From Holophagales bacterium (GTDB lineage: Bacteria; Acidobacteriota; Thermoanaerobaculia; UBA5066), in assembly GCA_016716705.1 (NCBI GenBank), contig JADJVF010000013.1:1-64000 (forward strand): a stretch of DNA of 64,000 nt, in the 5' to 3' direction. Position 1 is the stretch's first letter; each line of letters opens with the position of its first letter. The translations under genes and the position numbers were made by a program. Positions 36,675 to 48,246 of the stretch are shown one piece after another. Below the pieces are notes generated by a model. The model did no database searches. It was not told where the DNA came from and saw only the letters and a program-made list of their open reading frames with translations.

Positions 36675-37650
36675 TCCCCCTTTCGCTTCCCGCGTCTCCC
36701 TGGCGGCCGTGCTTCAGCGCCTCGGCGTCGGATGGGTCGAGGGCGAGGATCTGTCCGAAGACCTTCTTCGCCTCCTCCTCCTTGCCGTTCCTCTCGAGCT
36801 GCGAGGCGAGGGCTCGCAGGAACTCCATGTCGCGAGGGTCGCAGGAAACGGCCTTCTCGAACTGCGTCAGCGCCTCGGCCGGACGGTTGGTCTCGTCGAG
36901 GACCAGCGCGAGGTCGTAGTGGATCCGCCCATCGCGGTCCTCGAGGCCGAGGGCACGCCGGTAGGCGGCCTCGGCCTCCACGAGCCGCCCCCGGTCGCGC
37001 AGCAGGTTCCCGAGGTTCACGAGGGGCCCGGCGTCGCGCGGGTCGAGGCGGGCCGCCTCGCGCAGCCTTTCCTCGGCCTCTCTCCAACGCTTCTCCGACG
37101 CCAGGAACGTCCCGTAGCAGGTCAGGGTCGCTGCCCGCTTGGCCGACTGTCCCGGCTCGCGCTGGAGCTGGAGGAGGTAGAGGAACTCCGACTCTTCGAG
37201 CCCCTCGGGATTCTCGACGCCCCAGTTCGGGTCGGCGTTGACCGCCTGGACCTTTGCCTCCAGCCGCTCCTCATCGATGTCGAGGCGCTTGTTCTCCGAC
37301 TGCTCGAAGGCCCGGGCGAACGACTCCTCCGCCAGCTTGTACTTCCCCTCTGCCACGAAGGACCGGGCGAGCTCGACGTGGCGCTGGATGACGCGGCGTG
37401 ACTGGAAACGGTCCCACTGGTCTTCCATCGAGGGTATGAGGAACGCGAGCAGGACGACGAGCGCGCTGCTGGCCCCCGCAACGAACGCGCTGATCTTCTG
37501 CCAGCGGCTGGGGGATTCCTCTTCCTCGGTCCGGGCGGGCTCGCGGCCGATCTCCGCGAGGACCTCCCTCACTCTCGGGTGCCTGAGGAGCCGCCGGAGC
37601 TCCTCGACTTCGTCGTCTCCCTGTGGTCGGGGGTGCCGTTCGTCGTTCAC
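36661..37650 (-). CDS. membrane-anchored TPR protein
   Basis: 329 residues. A cytoplasmic acidic N-terminus (DDEVEELRRLLRHPRVREVL) precedes one membrane helix (residues about 57-77, AFVAGASSALVVLLAFLI). The rest is a TPR array: ARSFVAEGKYKLAEESFARA, AGPLVNLGNLLRDRGRLVEA, AEAAYRRALGLEDRDGRIHY and PAEALTQFEKAVSCDPRDME. No catalytic motif. Convergent with the ABC exporter and divergent from the small membrane gene at 37753. Function unknown; a protein-binding scaffold is likely. Confidence 0.85.
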   Translation of the reverse strand: MNDERHPRPQGDDEVEELRRLLRHPRVREVLAEIGREPARTEEEESPSRWQKISAFVAGASSALVVLLAFLIPSMEDQWDRFQSRRVIQRHVELARSFVAEGKYKLAEESFARAFEQSENKRLDIDEERLEAKVQAVNADPNWGVENPEGLEESEFLYLLQLQREPGQSAKRAATLTCYGTFLASEKRWREAEERLREAARLDPRDAGPLVNLGNLLRDRGRLVEAEAAYRRALGLEDRDGRIHYDLALVLDETNRPAEALTQFEKAVSCDPRDMEFLRALASQLERNGKEEEAKKVFGQILALDPSDAEALKHGRQGDAGSERGNPGP

Positions 37651-37670
37651 TCGGCCTCCTGCGGGCCGGA

Positions 37671-37686
37671 TGGCCTGATTCCTGCT
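37671..37686 (+). promoter_or_regulatory. weak sigma-54-like -24/-12 match
   Basis: TGGCCTGATTCCTGCT has GG and GC 12 nt apart and sits in the divergent gap, about 67 bp before the ATG at 37753. It departs from TTGC at -12, so the support is modest. Confidence 0.25.
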
Positions 37687-37752
37687 CTATCGTAGCGTCG
37701 CGATGAGAAGAGTGCCGCAGAGAGACGAGATTCGCCGGCCCTGCCCCGCCCG

Positions 37753-38133
37753 ATGACGATGAGAACGACCGTCTTCCCAGAGGTGGAGCTCTGGCTGCTC
37801 GTCTCCCTCTCGGCCGTGGCGCCGGTCGTCCTCTACTCCGTGCTTCTCGCGAAGCGCGCGGTCTCGCGCTCGACCGTCCTGATCCTCGGGCTCGCGTTCG
37901 TCGTGATTGCCGGCGTGGACGTCTATCTCCTCCAGAGACTGGCGACGGCGGCGAAGCTCACGCCGTCTCTGGCGGACGATGCGATCTTCGTCTCCGAGGT
38001 CTCGCTCGGGCTCTATCTTCTTCCCGCGCTTTTCGGCGGCATCGGAGTGAACCTCGTCTCACACGTCCTCATCCGGCACCTCGTCGAGGCCGAGAAGCAG
38101 TTCGAGAAGGAGCATCCGAATGTCCGGCACTGA
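37753..38133 (+). CDS. small multi-pass membrane protein
   Basis: 126 residues with three hydrophobic helices (about 10-30, 40-62 and 82-108) and a charged C-terminus (LVEAEKQFEKEHPNVRH). No family recognised. It has its own upstream gap, divergent from the TPR gene, and ends 51 bp from the convergent phosphatase gene. The clean helix pattern and codon use make it a likely real gene despite lacking known homology from memory. Confidence 0.65.
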   Translation: MTMRTTVFPEVELWLLVSLSAVAPVVLYSVLLAKRAVSRSTVLILGLAFVVIAGVDVYLLQRLATAAKLTPSLADDAIFVSEVSLGLYLLPALFGGIGVNLVSHVLIRHLVEAEKQFEKEHPNVRH

Positions 38134-38184
38134 ACCGGAACGGTCGCGGCGACCGGGACGTTCTCGCTGTTCGGCCCGGCACGG

Positions 38185-39392
38185 TCAGGTCTCGCGCGTC
38201 TCGTTGACGTGGACGCACAGGATCGTGATGTCGTCACCGAAGGGCTCGCCGGCCGCGTGGACCGAGGCCGTTCCCATCAACGACTCCACGACGTCCTCGG
38301 GCGGGCCCACGCTGCCGGACGCGGTTGCGAGGACCCGCTCCGTGCCGAGCTCCTCCCGTCCGGGTTCGTGCATTCCGAGAGGCCGTCCGTATAGAGAACG
38401 AGCCTGCCCCCGGGGGGGAAGAGGACACGTTCTTCGCGAAAGCGCGCCGCCGGGATCAGGCCGAGGACGGTCCCCGTCGAATGCAGCGACACGACCCCGG
38501 CCGGTCCTGCGCCGGGTACGACGAGGAACCCCGGATTGTGGCCGGCGTTGACGTACCGGAGCCACCCGTCCTCGAGGATCGCGACGAAGGCCGTGACGAA
38601 ACGGGGGGTCGCGAGAGAGGTCCTGAGGCGCTCGGAGAGCTCCGCAGCCAGAACGTCCAGCCGGCCCGCGTGGACCGGAAGAAGGAGGCGCAGCGAGGCG
38701 AGGAAGCTCGACATGAGGAGCGCCGCCGCCATCCCCTTCCCAGAGACGTCCCCGATGGCCACGAACAGGGCGCCGGACCCGAGAGTCTGGACGTCGTAGA
38801 CGTCCCCTCCGACCCCGTAGGCCTGGTGGCACTCCGCCGCGACCGAGTAGCGGCCCCCGTCCAGATGTCGCGGAGGGAGGAGGGATGCCTGGACGTCGCG
38901 GGCCATCGCCAGGTCCCGCTCGAGGCGCTCGCTACGTTCCCGGACCTCGCGATCGAGAGCCTCCCTCAGGACCCCCGCCAGCCACGAAAGGAAGACGAAG
39001 AACGCGAGCACGCCCGCGCGGTTCCAGATCGGGACTCCGACGTGGACGTAGACCCGTTGTGTCAGGACGTCGTCGAGCGTCCAGGCGCCGACACTTGCGA
39101 GGGACACGAGGAGCCCCTGGCGCCGCCCCAGGAACCAGGAGGCGAGCAGCACCGGGAGAAGGTAGAAGACGAGGAACGAGAGATCCGGGTTCGTGGCGAA
39201 GTCGAGGGCGGCCAGGGCGGCGAAGAGGGTTCCGATGACCGCCGACCGGAACAGCTGGCTCCGCCGCGAGAAGGACGAGAGGCGACGGAACGGAAGCGTG
39301 TCGGCGACCGCGGCTCGCTCGCGTGGCCAGGCGGCGACGCCCAGGACGACAACGAGCCAGGCGACGAGCGAGAACGTCGTTCTCTCGGGCAT
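38185..39392 (-). CDS. membrane SpoIIE-type PP2C phosphatase; one-base gap near 38356
   Basis: About 402 residues. ATG at 39392, then five membrane helices (first near residue 5, the others 45-140), a short coiled linker (ALDREVRERSERLERDLAMA), and the phosphatase domain: ARDVQASLLPPRHL, GVGGDVYDVQTLGSG, IGDVSGKGMAAALLM, VNAGHNPGFLVV and LYTDGLSECTNPDG. The last 60 residues (EELGTERVLATASGS, GDDITILCVHV) continue in another frame, consistent with one missing G in the run at 38355-38357; GDDIT supplies a conserved metal-binding Asp. Third such phosphatase in the window, here without an adjacent STAS or kinase gene. Confidence 0.88.
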
Positions 39393-39463
39393 CGAACTCC
39401 TCTGTCCATCGCCGGACTCAAGAAGCGTGCCCTGCTCGTGCGCGCCGAAACGGCATCCGGCGG

Positions 39464-39478
39464 TGGCATCCCTGTTGC
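39464..39478 (+). promoter_or_regulatory. sigma-54-like -24/-12 promoter before the HtrA-type gene
   Basis: TGGCATCCCTGTTGC matches TGGCAC-N5-TTGC with correct spacing, in the 183-bp divergent gap, about 98 nt before the ATG at 39576. No activator gene is adjacent; one of the two activators in the window could act in trans. Confidence 0.45.
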
Positions 39479-39575
39479 GTCTCCGACCAGGAATCGAACG
39501 GGACCCAGCGGCACGTGCGGCTCGACCGCAACGGACGCTCGGACTCGGGCCCGGCACAGAGAAGGTGAGCGGACG

Positions 39576-40769
39576 ATGAGAAGACGAAGTTGCCTGGCCT
39601 CGGACTCCCGCTTCCTTCTGCCGGTCGTCTTCCTCGCACTCGGTCTCGCGTGGGCCTCCGGACTCCGGGCCGAGACCGTGAAGCGATCGGCGTCACCTCC
39701 TCCGGTCCCCTGCAAACTGTCGATTCCCGAGCTCTACGAGGCGGTCGCACCGTCCGTCGTCTCGGTGACGGCCATGGCCGTCGACTCGCGGGACGCCTAT
39801 GAGCGGGTCAACCGCCAGGCGGGCTCCGGCGTCATCGTCGATCCGGTCGGGCTCGTCGTCACGAACTCCCACGTGGTCTTCGGCCGACAGGCCATCACCG
39901 TCACCCTGGACGACGGGACCGTTCTTCCGGCGAGGATCGTAGGGCTCGATCCGATCTTCGACGTTGCCGTCCTCCGGATCCCCGTTCCCGGGACGGGGAA
40001 GCTTCCGGCGGCTTCGTTCACGGAATCAGGGAAGCTGCACGTGGGCGACGAGGTGTTCGCCATCGGTAATCCGTTGGGGCTCGAGCAGACGCTCACGCGG
40101 GGAATCGTCTCCGCGGTCAACAGGATCCTTCCCGGCGCGTCGTGGTCCCTGCGCGAGCCGCTCATCCAGACGGACGCGGCGATCAACCACGGCAATTCCG
40201 GGGGACCGCTCGTCGATCAGTGCGGAAAGGTGGTCGGCATCAACACGGCGATGCTTCCAGACGCACAGGGGATCGGCTTCGCCATCCCGTCCGATCTCAT
40301 CGTGACCGTTCTGCCCGAGCTCGTGGCGAAAGGGCGTGTCATCCGCCCGTGGCTCGGGGTCCAGGGACAGGTCGTGCCACCGACGTGGAAGCAGCTCGTC
40401 CGCATCCCTCCGGTCGACGGTTTCCTCGTCGAGGTCGTGGAGCCCGGAAGCCCCGCGGCGAAGGCGGGGCTCCAGGGAGGGGACACGGACATCGTCATCG
40501 GCGGCGTGCCGCTCCTCCTCGGGGGGGACATGATCGTCGAGATGAACGGGCGGTCCGTGGGAGACCCCGTGAAGATGGCCGAGACCGTGGCCGGCCTGAA
40601 ACTGGGAGAAACGGTCCGGCTGACGATCGTCCGGGGGGATCAGACCCTCCGACAGGAGATCGTCCTCGAGGAAAGACCGATCCTTCCACAGGACGTCCCC
40701 GGGGGGCGGACCGCGGCGCCTGCGGCGGGAGAGCTGGCTGTACTTCGCCCGGTTCGCCGGAGCCTGTAG
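39576..40769 (+). CDS. HtrA/DegP-type periplasmic serine protease
   Basis: 397 residues. N-terminal signal (FLLPVVFLALGLAWASGLRA) for export, then a trypsin-like domain with the triad His99 (VTNSHVV), Asp129 (PIFDVAVLR) and Ser218 (NHGNSGGP), and one PDZ domain (about 265-380, GFLVEVVEPGSPAAKAGLQ) that binds unfolded C-termini. One PDZ is the DegS-like arrangement, two would be DegP. Predicted role: envelope protein quality control. It lies alone, divergent from the phosphatase, with a sigma-54-like promoter candidate upstream. Confidence 0.94.
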   Translation: MRRRSCLASDSRFLLPVVFLALGLAWASGLRAETVKRSASPPPVPCKLSIPELYEAVAPSVVSVTAMAVDSRDAYERVNRQAGSGVIVDPVGLVVTNSHVVFGRQAITVTLDDGTVLPARIVGLDPIFDVAVLRIPVPGTGKLPAASFTESGKLHVGDEVFAIGNPLGLEQTLTRGIVSAVNRILPGASWSLREPLIQTDAAINHGNSGGPLVDQCGKVVGINTAMLPDAQGIGFAIPSDLIVTVLPELVAKGRVIRPWLGVQGQVVPPTWKQLVRIPPVDGFLVEVVEPGSPAAKAGLQGGDTDIVIGGVPLLLGGDMIVEMNGRSVGDPVKMAETVAGLKLGETVRLTIVRGDQTLRQEIVLEERPILPQDVPGGRTAAPAAGELAVLRPVRRSL

Positions 40770-40834
40770 GCGCGCGACCCGGCGCCGAACCGCGCCCGCG
40801 GCTGTCTCCTCGCTCGACGAAGCGGACTGCGCAC

Positions 40835-41308
40835 TTACGGGTGATGGCGCCTGGTGCCCGCGATGAGGACGGCGAGGTAGGAGACGACGGCGACGTTCAC
40901 CAGGAGGGCCGAGATTCTCAACGCCGTCGGGCGCGCCAGGAGCGAGATCACCTCGAAGGGAATGTAGATGGCGCCCGAAAGGGCGCCAAGCCACTCGGCC
41001 CAGGCGCGGGCGTGCCACAGGCCCCAGCTCTCGGCCAGGCGGACCCCGGCGTACGCGAGCGCCCCCGCCGACAGCATCCAGAGGCGGGCGTCGGTCAGGT
41101 GCGCCGCGGCCTCGAGGAAGACCCTCGGGATATGGCGGGCGGGGTTGAGGTGGGAGTGCCGGACGAGGGATTCGGCGAGGGCCTGCGCGTCCCGGTGGAT
41201 GAGCGCGAAGGCGCCGAAGCCCGCGAGGAGTACGAGAACGCCCTTGATACCTTCAAGGGCCGCGATGGACTTCAGGCCCGGACGATTTCCGGCAGCGGAA
41301 AGGTTCAC
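40835..41308 (-). CDS. DUF2127-type membrane protein
   Basis: 157 residues with four helices. LKSIAALEGIKGVLVLLAGF near the start and AESWGLWHARAWAEWLGALS in the middle are the recurring blocks of the DUF2127 family, integral membrane proteins without known function. The start overlaps the upstream membrane gene stop by four bases, so the two are cotranscribed. Confidence 0.82.
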   Translation of the reverse strand: MNLSAAGNRPGLKSIAALEGIKGVLVLLAGFGAFALIHRDAQALAESLVRHSHLNPARHIPRVFLEAAAHLTDARLWMLSAGALAYAGVRLAESWGLWHARAWAEWLGALSGAIYIPFEVISLLARPTALRISALLVNVAVVSYLAVLIAGTRRHHP

Positions 41309-41679
41309 GGGGCCTCGGACCCGGGTTCCCCCTTCTCGTCGTCCATCTCCAGGTGGAAGCGATGGAGAAAGCGGTGGAACGTAGGAGCGAAGATGACGCC
41401 TGCCGCGACCAGGAAGGCGATGCCGCTGAAGAGGGCGTAGAAGGAGGCGAAGAGCTTTCCGCCAGTCGTCTTCACGGCGTCAACGGGGCCCATCCCGCCG
41501 AGGATCATGGATGCGTTCAGCAGGGAGTCGATCCACGGAAGACCCTCGAGGACGTGGTATCCGAGGATTCCCATTCCGAGGGCTGCTCCGATCAGGAGGG
41601 CGGAAGCTCCCGCGTGGAGGAGCTGACGGCGCAGGAAATGGCGGCGCGGGAGGAGGCGATCGGCGTAGTGCTCGAACAT
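41305..41679 (-). CDS. small membrane protein, ion-channel-like composition
   Basis: 124 residues, ATG at 41679 chosen because upstream in-frame residues are non-conserved in character and lie in the promoter gap. Two hydrophobic helices (about 25-47 and 80-102) flank a segment LNASMILGGMGPVDAVKTTG. The pattern resembles small two-helix membrane proteins whose family I cannot name with certainty. Basic N-terminus and acidic tail (MDDEKGEPGSEAP). First gene of a two-gene leftward operon with the DUF2127 gene. Confidence 0.6.
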   Translation of the reverse strand: MFEHYADRLLPRRHFLRRQLLHAGASALLIGAALGMGILGYHVLEGLPWIDSLLNASMILGGMGPVDAVKTTGGKLFASFYALFSGIAFLVAAGVIFAPTFHRFLHRFHLEMDDEKGEPGSEAP

Positions 41680-41785
41680 GGCCGTCCGCAATTGTGATCC
41701 CGAAGCCGGGAGCCTCTCAATCGCATCGCCCCGGGACGACGTCCTTTCGTTACCGGGTTCCCCCGTGGCCTGATACCTTCTCCCC

Positions 41786-43528
41786 GTGACGTCCGTAGCG
41801 GCAGGGGCCGCCTCCTCGCGCCGCGCTGGTCCGTCGACCCTGGCCGTCCGCGCCATCGACCTCCTCCTGCTCGGCGTACTGGGCGCTTCCGTCGCGGGCG
41901 TCGTCGCGCTCGCCGAGCAGTGGGGGGCGCCGCTTCGCGAGGCCGTGCCGATCGACCTCTCTCCCTCGGCGCTGCCCGGCTACACGCTCCTCTCGCTCTC
42001 TCGCGGCCTCGCCGCGTACGGACTGTCGCTGGCGTTCACCCTCGTCGTCGGGACGCTCGCCGCGCGCTCGCGCCGCGCCGAACGTGTCCTGATCCCGATG
42101 CTCGACATCGGGCAGGGGATCCCGGTCCTCGGTTTCCTCCCCGGCCTCGTCCTCGGGATGGTCGCCCTCTTCCCGCGGACGAACGTCGGCCTCGAGCTCG
42201 CCTGCGTCGTGATGATCTTCACGGGGCAGGTCTGGAACATGGCGTTCTCGTTCTACGGCTCCCTGAAGGCCGTTCCGACGGAGATGTACGAGGTCGCCCG
42301 CCTGCACGGCTTCTCCCGCTGGAAGACGTTCCGGACGGTGGAGCTCCCCTCGGCGGTGATCGGCCTCGTCTGGAACTCGATGATGTCGATGGCGGGCGGG
42401 TGGTTCTTCCTGACGGTGAACGAGGCGTTCGTCCTCGGGGGCCGCGACTTCCGTCTGCCGGGCGTTGGCTCGTACATGGCCGTCGCCATCGAGCGGGGAG
42501 ACACGCGCGCCATGGTCTGGGCGGTCGTGGCGATGACGGTGATGATCGTCGCCGTCGACCAGCTCCTCTGGAGGCCGCTCGTCGTCTGGTCCCAGAAGTT
42601 CCGCGTGGAGGAGACCGGCTCCGGGGAGGCGCCGACGTCGTGGGTCGTCTCGCTCCTGGGGCGCTCGCGCCTCCTTCGGAGGATTCGCCGCTCCCTCCGG
42701 CGCGCACGGGAGGAGGCGCGGGCGAGGGCTGCGGCGCGCGGCGCCCTGCCGGGAGCGGGCGCCTCCCGGTCCGGTGTCCTGCGGGCTTCGGCGGCACTCC
42801 TCGGCGGCGTTCTTGCGGCCGCGGCCGCTCTCTGGGGCATGCTCCGCCTCGGCGGCCTCCTCGTCCGGGTCCCCGTCCGCGAGTGGGGCGTCCTCGGCCT
42901 CGCCCTCGGCGCGACGGCCCTCCGGGCGGCCGGCGCGCTCGCCCTCGCCGTCCTCTGGACCGTTCCCGTCGGGATCCTCCTCGGCCGCTCCCGCACGTGG
43001 TCCCGCAGGCTCCAGCCGGTCATCCAGATCGTCGCCTCGTTCCCGGCGCCGATGCTCTACCCGCTCGTCACCGCGGCCCTTCTCTTCGCGGGCGCCCCGT
43101 TCGGCGGGATCGCGGCCGTCCTGATGGTCCTCGGGGCGCAGTGGTACGTCCTCTTCAACGTCCTCGCCGGGGCGAGCGCGATCCCGGGGGACCTGGGCGA
43201 GGCGGCCGACGTCTACCGCGTCTCGGGATTCCGGCGCTTCCTGACGCTCGACCTGCCGGCCGTCTTTCCCTTCCTCGTCACCGGGCTCGTCACGGCGGCC
43301 GGGGGCGCGTGGAACGCCTCGATCGTCGCCGAGACGCTCGTCTTTCGCGGGCGCGAGCTGACGACCTTCGGCCTCGGCTCGCTCATCACCCGCGCCACGC
43401 ACGACGGCAACTTCCCGCTTCTCGCGGCCGGAGTCCTCACGATGTCCCTCGCCCTCGTCCTCCTCAACCGGACCGTCTGGCGCCGCCTCTACCGGCTCGC
43501 GGCGACGCGGTACGCTCTGAACCGATGA
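41786..43528 (+). CDS. ABC transporter permease with two fused BPD-type membrane domains
   Basis: 580 residues, GTG start. Two permease domains are fused: the first has the EAA-loop VPTEMYEVARLHGFSRWKTF, the second IPGDLGEAADVYRVSGFRRF, each with six or so helices. A charged linker (RRIRRSLRRAREEARARAAA) joins them. This matches the nitrate/sulfonate/taurine-type (NitT/TauT) permease group. The stop overlaps the ATPase start (ATGA). No substrate-binding protein is coded nearby, so the substrate is open. Confidence 0.9.
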   Translation: MTSVAAGAASSRRAGPSTLAVRAIDLLLLGVLGASVAGVVALAEQWGAPLREAVPIDLSPSALPGYTLLSLSRGLAAYGLSLAFTLVVGTLAARSRRAERVLIPMLDIGQGIPVLGFLPGLVLGMVALFPRTNVGLELACVVMIFTGQVWNMAFSFYGSLKAVPTEMYEVARLHGFSRWKTFRTVELPSAVIGLVWNSMMSMAGGWFFLTVNEAFVLGGRDFRLPGVGSYMAVAIERGDTRAMVWAVVAMTVMIVAVDQLLWRPLVVWSQKFRVEETGSGEAPTSWVVSLLGRSRLLRRIRRSLRRAREEARARAAARGALPGAGASRSGVLRASAALLGGVLAAAAALWGMLRLGGLLVRVPVREWGVLGLALGATALRAAGALALAVLWTVPVGILLGRSRTWSRRLQPVIQIVASFPAPMLYPLVTAALLFAGAPFGGIAAVLMVLGAQWYVLFNVLAGASAIPGDLGEAADVYRVSGFRRFLTLDLPAVFPFLVTGLVTAAGGAWNASIVAETLVFRGRELTTFGLGSLITRATHDGNFPLLAAGVLTMSLALVLLNRTVWRRLYRLAATRYALNR

Positions 43529-44853
43529 GCGCCGCCCCGCCCGCCATCGCCGCCGTGAGCGGCGTCCGAAAGACGTTCCTGGACGAGTCGGGGCGCGAGC
43601 GCGTCATCCTCGAAGGGGTCGACTTCGAGGTGCGAAAGGGAGAGGTCGTCGCCGTTCTCGGCCCGTCGGGCTGCGGGAAGTCGACTCTCCTGCGGATCCT
43701 CATCGGGCTGATCGCGCCGACCGCGGGGCGGGTCCTCGCGCACGGACTGCCCCTCTCGGGGATCCACGCCGGCGCGGCGCTCGTCTTCCAGAGCTTCGCC
43801 CTCTTCCCGTGGCTCTCCGTCGAGGAGAACGTCCGGATCGGCCTGACGGGGCGGGACCTGCCCGAGGCCGACGCCGCCGCGCGCGTCCACGACGTGATCG
43901 CCCGCGTCGGCCTCTCGGGGCACGAGCGCGCCACGCCGAAGGAGCTCTCCGGCGGGATGAAGCAGCGCGTCGGGATCGCGCGGGCCCTCGTGTCGGGCCC
44001 GGAGCTCCTCTGCATGGACGAGCCCTTCTCGGCCCTCGACGTCATGACGGCCGAGCTCCTGCGGGCGGAGGTCTACCGCCTCTGGTCCGACGGCGACACC
44101 GGCCTCTCCTCGGTCCTCCTCGTCACCCACCTCATCGAGGAGGCCGTCACGCTCGCCGACCGGATCGTGGTCCTCGGCGCGAACCCGGGCACGGTTCGCC
44201 GCGAGATCCCGAACACGCTCCCTCACCCGCGCGAGCCGCGAAACCCGGAGTTCCTCCGGATGGTCGAGAAGATCCACGACGCCGTCACGGGCGTCCACCT
44301 CCCGGAGGAGGCGCCGGCTCCGGCACCGGCGCTGCCCGGTCGCGTCGCGATCGGACCGTTCGTCCCTCTCCCGCCCGCCACGGTCGGAGAGATGCTCGGC
44401 CTCCTCGAGATCCTCGCGGACCACGGCGGCGAGATGGACCTCTTCGACGTCGACGCCCTGACCGAGTGGGACTTCGGCCGGACGATCGCGGTCGTGAAGG
44501 CCGCCGAGCTCCTCGATCTCGTCGACACGCCGAAGAACCGTGTCCTCCTGACGGACCCCGGCCGCGCCCTCGTCGCCGCCGCCCCACGGGAGAAGCCTCT
44601 CCTCTTCCGGCGCCAGCTCCTCGGCCTCGGGACGTTCGTCACCGTCGTCCGCGCCCTCGCCCGGCGCGAGGACGCCTCGGTGCGCGGAGAGGAGGTCCGG
44701 GACATGCTCGCGGAACGCCTCCCGAACGAGGCGACGTCCGTCCTCTTCGAGACGCTCGTGAACTGGGGCCGCTTCGCGCAGCTCCTCGACTACGACGCTC
44801 CGGGCGACGAGCTGGCGCTCTTCGGCGGGCGTGCCGGGGACGCGGACGCCTGA
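43525..44853 (+). CDS. ABC transporter ATPase, NitT/TauT type, with C-terminal AAA-associated domain
   Basis: 442 residues. ATPase part (1-260): Walker A GPSGCGKST, Q-loop VFQSFALFPWLSVEEN, signature LSGGMKQRVGIA, Walker B LLCMDEPFSALD, H-loop LVTHLIEEAV. Residues about 285-430 form an extra domain (TVGEMLGLLEILADHGGEMD, DPGRALVAAAPREK) of the kind called AAA-associated C-terminal, seen on ATPases paired with fused permeases. Translationally coupled to the permease. The following activator gene is convergent, 10 bp away. Confidence 0.92.
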   Translation: MSAAPPAIAAVSGVRKTFLDESGRERVILEGVDFEVRKGEVVAVLGPSGCGKSTLLRILIGLIAPTAGRVLAHGLPLSGIHAGAALVFQSFALFPWLSVEENVRIGLTGRDLPEADAAARVHDVIARVGLSGHERATPKELSGGMKQRVGIARALVSGPELLCMDEPFSALDVMTAELLRAEVYRLWSDGDTGLSSVLLVTHLIEEAVTLADRIVVLGANPGTVRREIPNTLPHPREPRNPEFLRMVEKIHDAVTGVHLPEEAPAPAPALPGRVAIGPFVPLPPATVGEMLGLLEILADHGGEMDLFDVDALTEWDFGRTIAVVKAAELLDLVDTPKNRVLLTDPGRALVAAAPREKPLLFRRQLLGLGTFVTVVRALARREDASVRGEEVRDMLAERLPNEATSVLFETLVNWGRFAQLLDYDAPGDELALFGGRAGDADA

Positions 44854-44863
44854 GGCGTCCCTC

Positions 44864-46486
<1,623 letters not shown>

Positions 46487-46503
46487 GACGGGATCATCTC
46501 AAA

Positions 46504-46525
46504 TCGAGAGGCGCATTCCTCTCGA
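46504..46525. promoter_or_regulatory. inverted repeat, candidate activator binding site
   Basis: TCGAGAGG (46504-46511) and CCTCTCGA (46518-46525) are perfect 8-bp arms around a 6-nt spacer. The centre is about 62 bp upstream of the predicted pirin start and just upstream of the activator gene itself, so it could serve activation and autoregulation. Confidence 0.6.
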
Positions 46526-46549
46526 ATCGACTGCGCTCGGGAAGAGAGC

Positions 46550-46565
46550 TGGCCCATGGACTGCA
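46550..46565 (+). promoter_or_regulatory. sigma-54-like -24/-12 promoter for pirin
   Basis: TGGCCCATGGACTGCA fits TGGCAC-N5-TTGCA with GG and GC 12 nt apart; predicted start near 46576, leader about 37 nt. Position beside a sigma-54 activator and its inverted repeat strengthens the call. Confidence 0.65.
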
Positions 46566-46612
46566 ACGTCCTCGGGCGGGGTGACCGGATTCGGGCGCCC
46601 CGGGAGGTCCTG

Positions 46613-47313
46613 ATGATTACGATCGAAAGAGCGACGAGCGCGGCCACTTCGACCACGGCTGGCTCGACACCCGCCACACCTTTTCCTTCGCCGACTACTG
46701 GGATCCCGCGCACGTGAACTTCCGGGCGCTCAGGGTCCTCAACGAGGACCGCGTCGTCCCGGCGGCCGGCTTCGGCACCCACGGGCACAACGACATGGAG
46801 ATCATCTCGTACGTTCTCGAGGGAAAGCTGGCCCACAAGGACAGCATAGGGACGGGATCGACGATCGTCCCGGGCGACGTCCAGTACATGAGCGCCGGGA
46901 CCGGCGTGAAGCACAGCGAGTTCAACGCCTCGAAGACCGACCCGGTCCACTTCGTCCAGATCTGGATCGTCCCCGACCGGCGCGGGTACGAGCCGCGCTA
47001 CGGGCAGAAGACGTTCGCGGAATCCGCGAAGAGAGGCCAGCTCCTCCTCGTCGCCTCCGGAACCGGAGACGACGGGTCCATCGCGATCCGGCAGGACGTG
47101 AACCTCTACGCGACGGTCCTGGCCGATGGGGAGAGCGCGAAGCTCGACCTCGCGGAAGGGCGGCATCTCTGGGTGCAGGCCCTGCGTGGCGAGGCGGACG
47201 TCAACGGGCACCGGATCTCGGCCGGCGACGGCCTCGCGGCGTCGGACGAGACGTCGTTCACGCTGCGCGGCGCGGGGGCCGAGGCCGAGCTTCTCGTCTT
47301 CGATCTGGCCTGA
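46613..47313 (+). CDS. pirin-family protein, one-base gap near 46624
   Basis: About 233 residues. The ATG at 46613 follows GGGAGG; MITI is then expected to read RKSDERGHFDHGWLDTRHTF, which continues one frame over, so one base seems missing after 46624. The double cupin shows metal ligands in THGHNDME and VKHSEFN, and HFVQIWIVPDRRGYEPRY is a pirin hallmark. Pirins are iron-binding, sometimes quercetin dioxygenases or redox regulators; role here unknown. Its sigma-54-like promoter and the divergent activator suggest induction by the activator ligand. Confidence 0.88.
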
Positions 47314-47321
47314 CGCGTGAA

Positions 47322-47347
47322 GGAGGCGGCGCTGGCGCGCCGCCTCC
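47322..47347. repeat. strong hairpin between convergent pirin and aguB
   Basis: GGAGGCGGCGC (47322-47332) and GCGCCGCCTCC (47337-47347) pair perfectly over 11 bp with loop TGGC. No T run follows on either strand, so it is an RNA structure or Rho-independent-like block at best. Confidence 0.6.
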
Positions 47348-47382
47348 CGTGGAAACGAGCCCGCCTGCGGCCGGGGCCGGTC

Positions 47383-48242
<860 letters not shown>

Positions 48243-48246
<4 letters not shown>

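Noticed and set aside
47322..47347. Intrinsic terminator
   Set aside because: The hairpin is strong but no T run follows on either strand, so I list it as an inverted repeat only.
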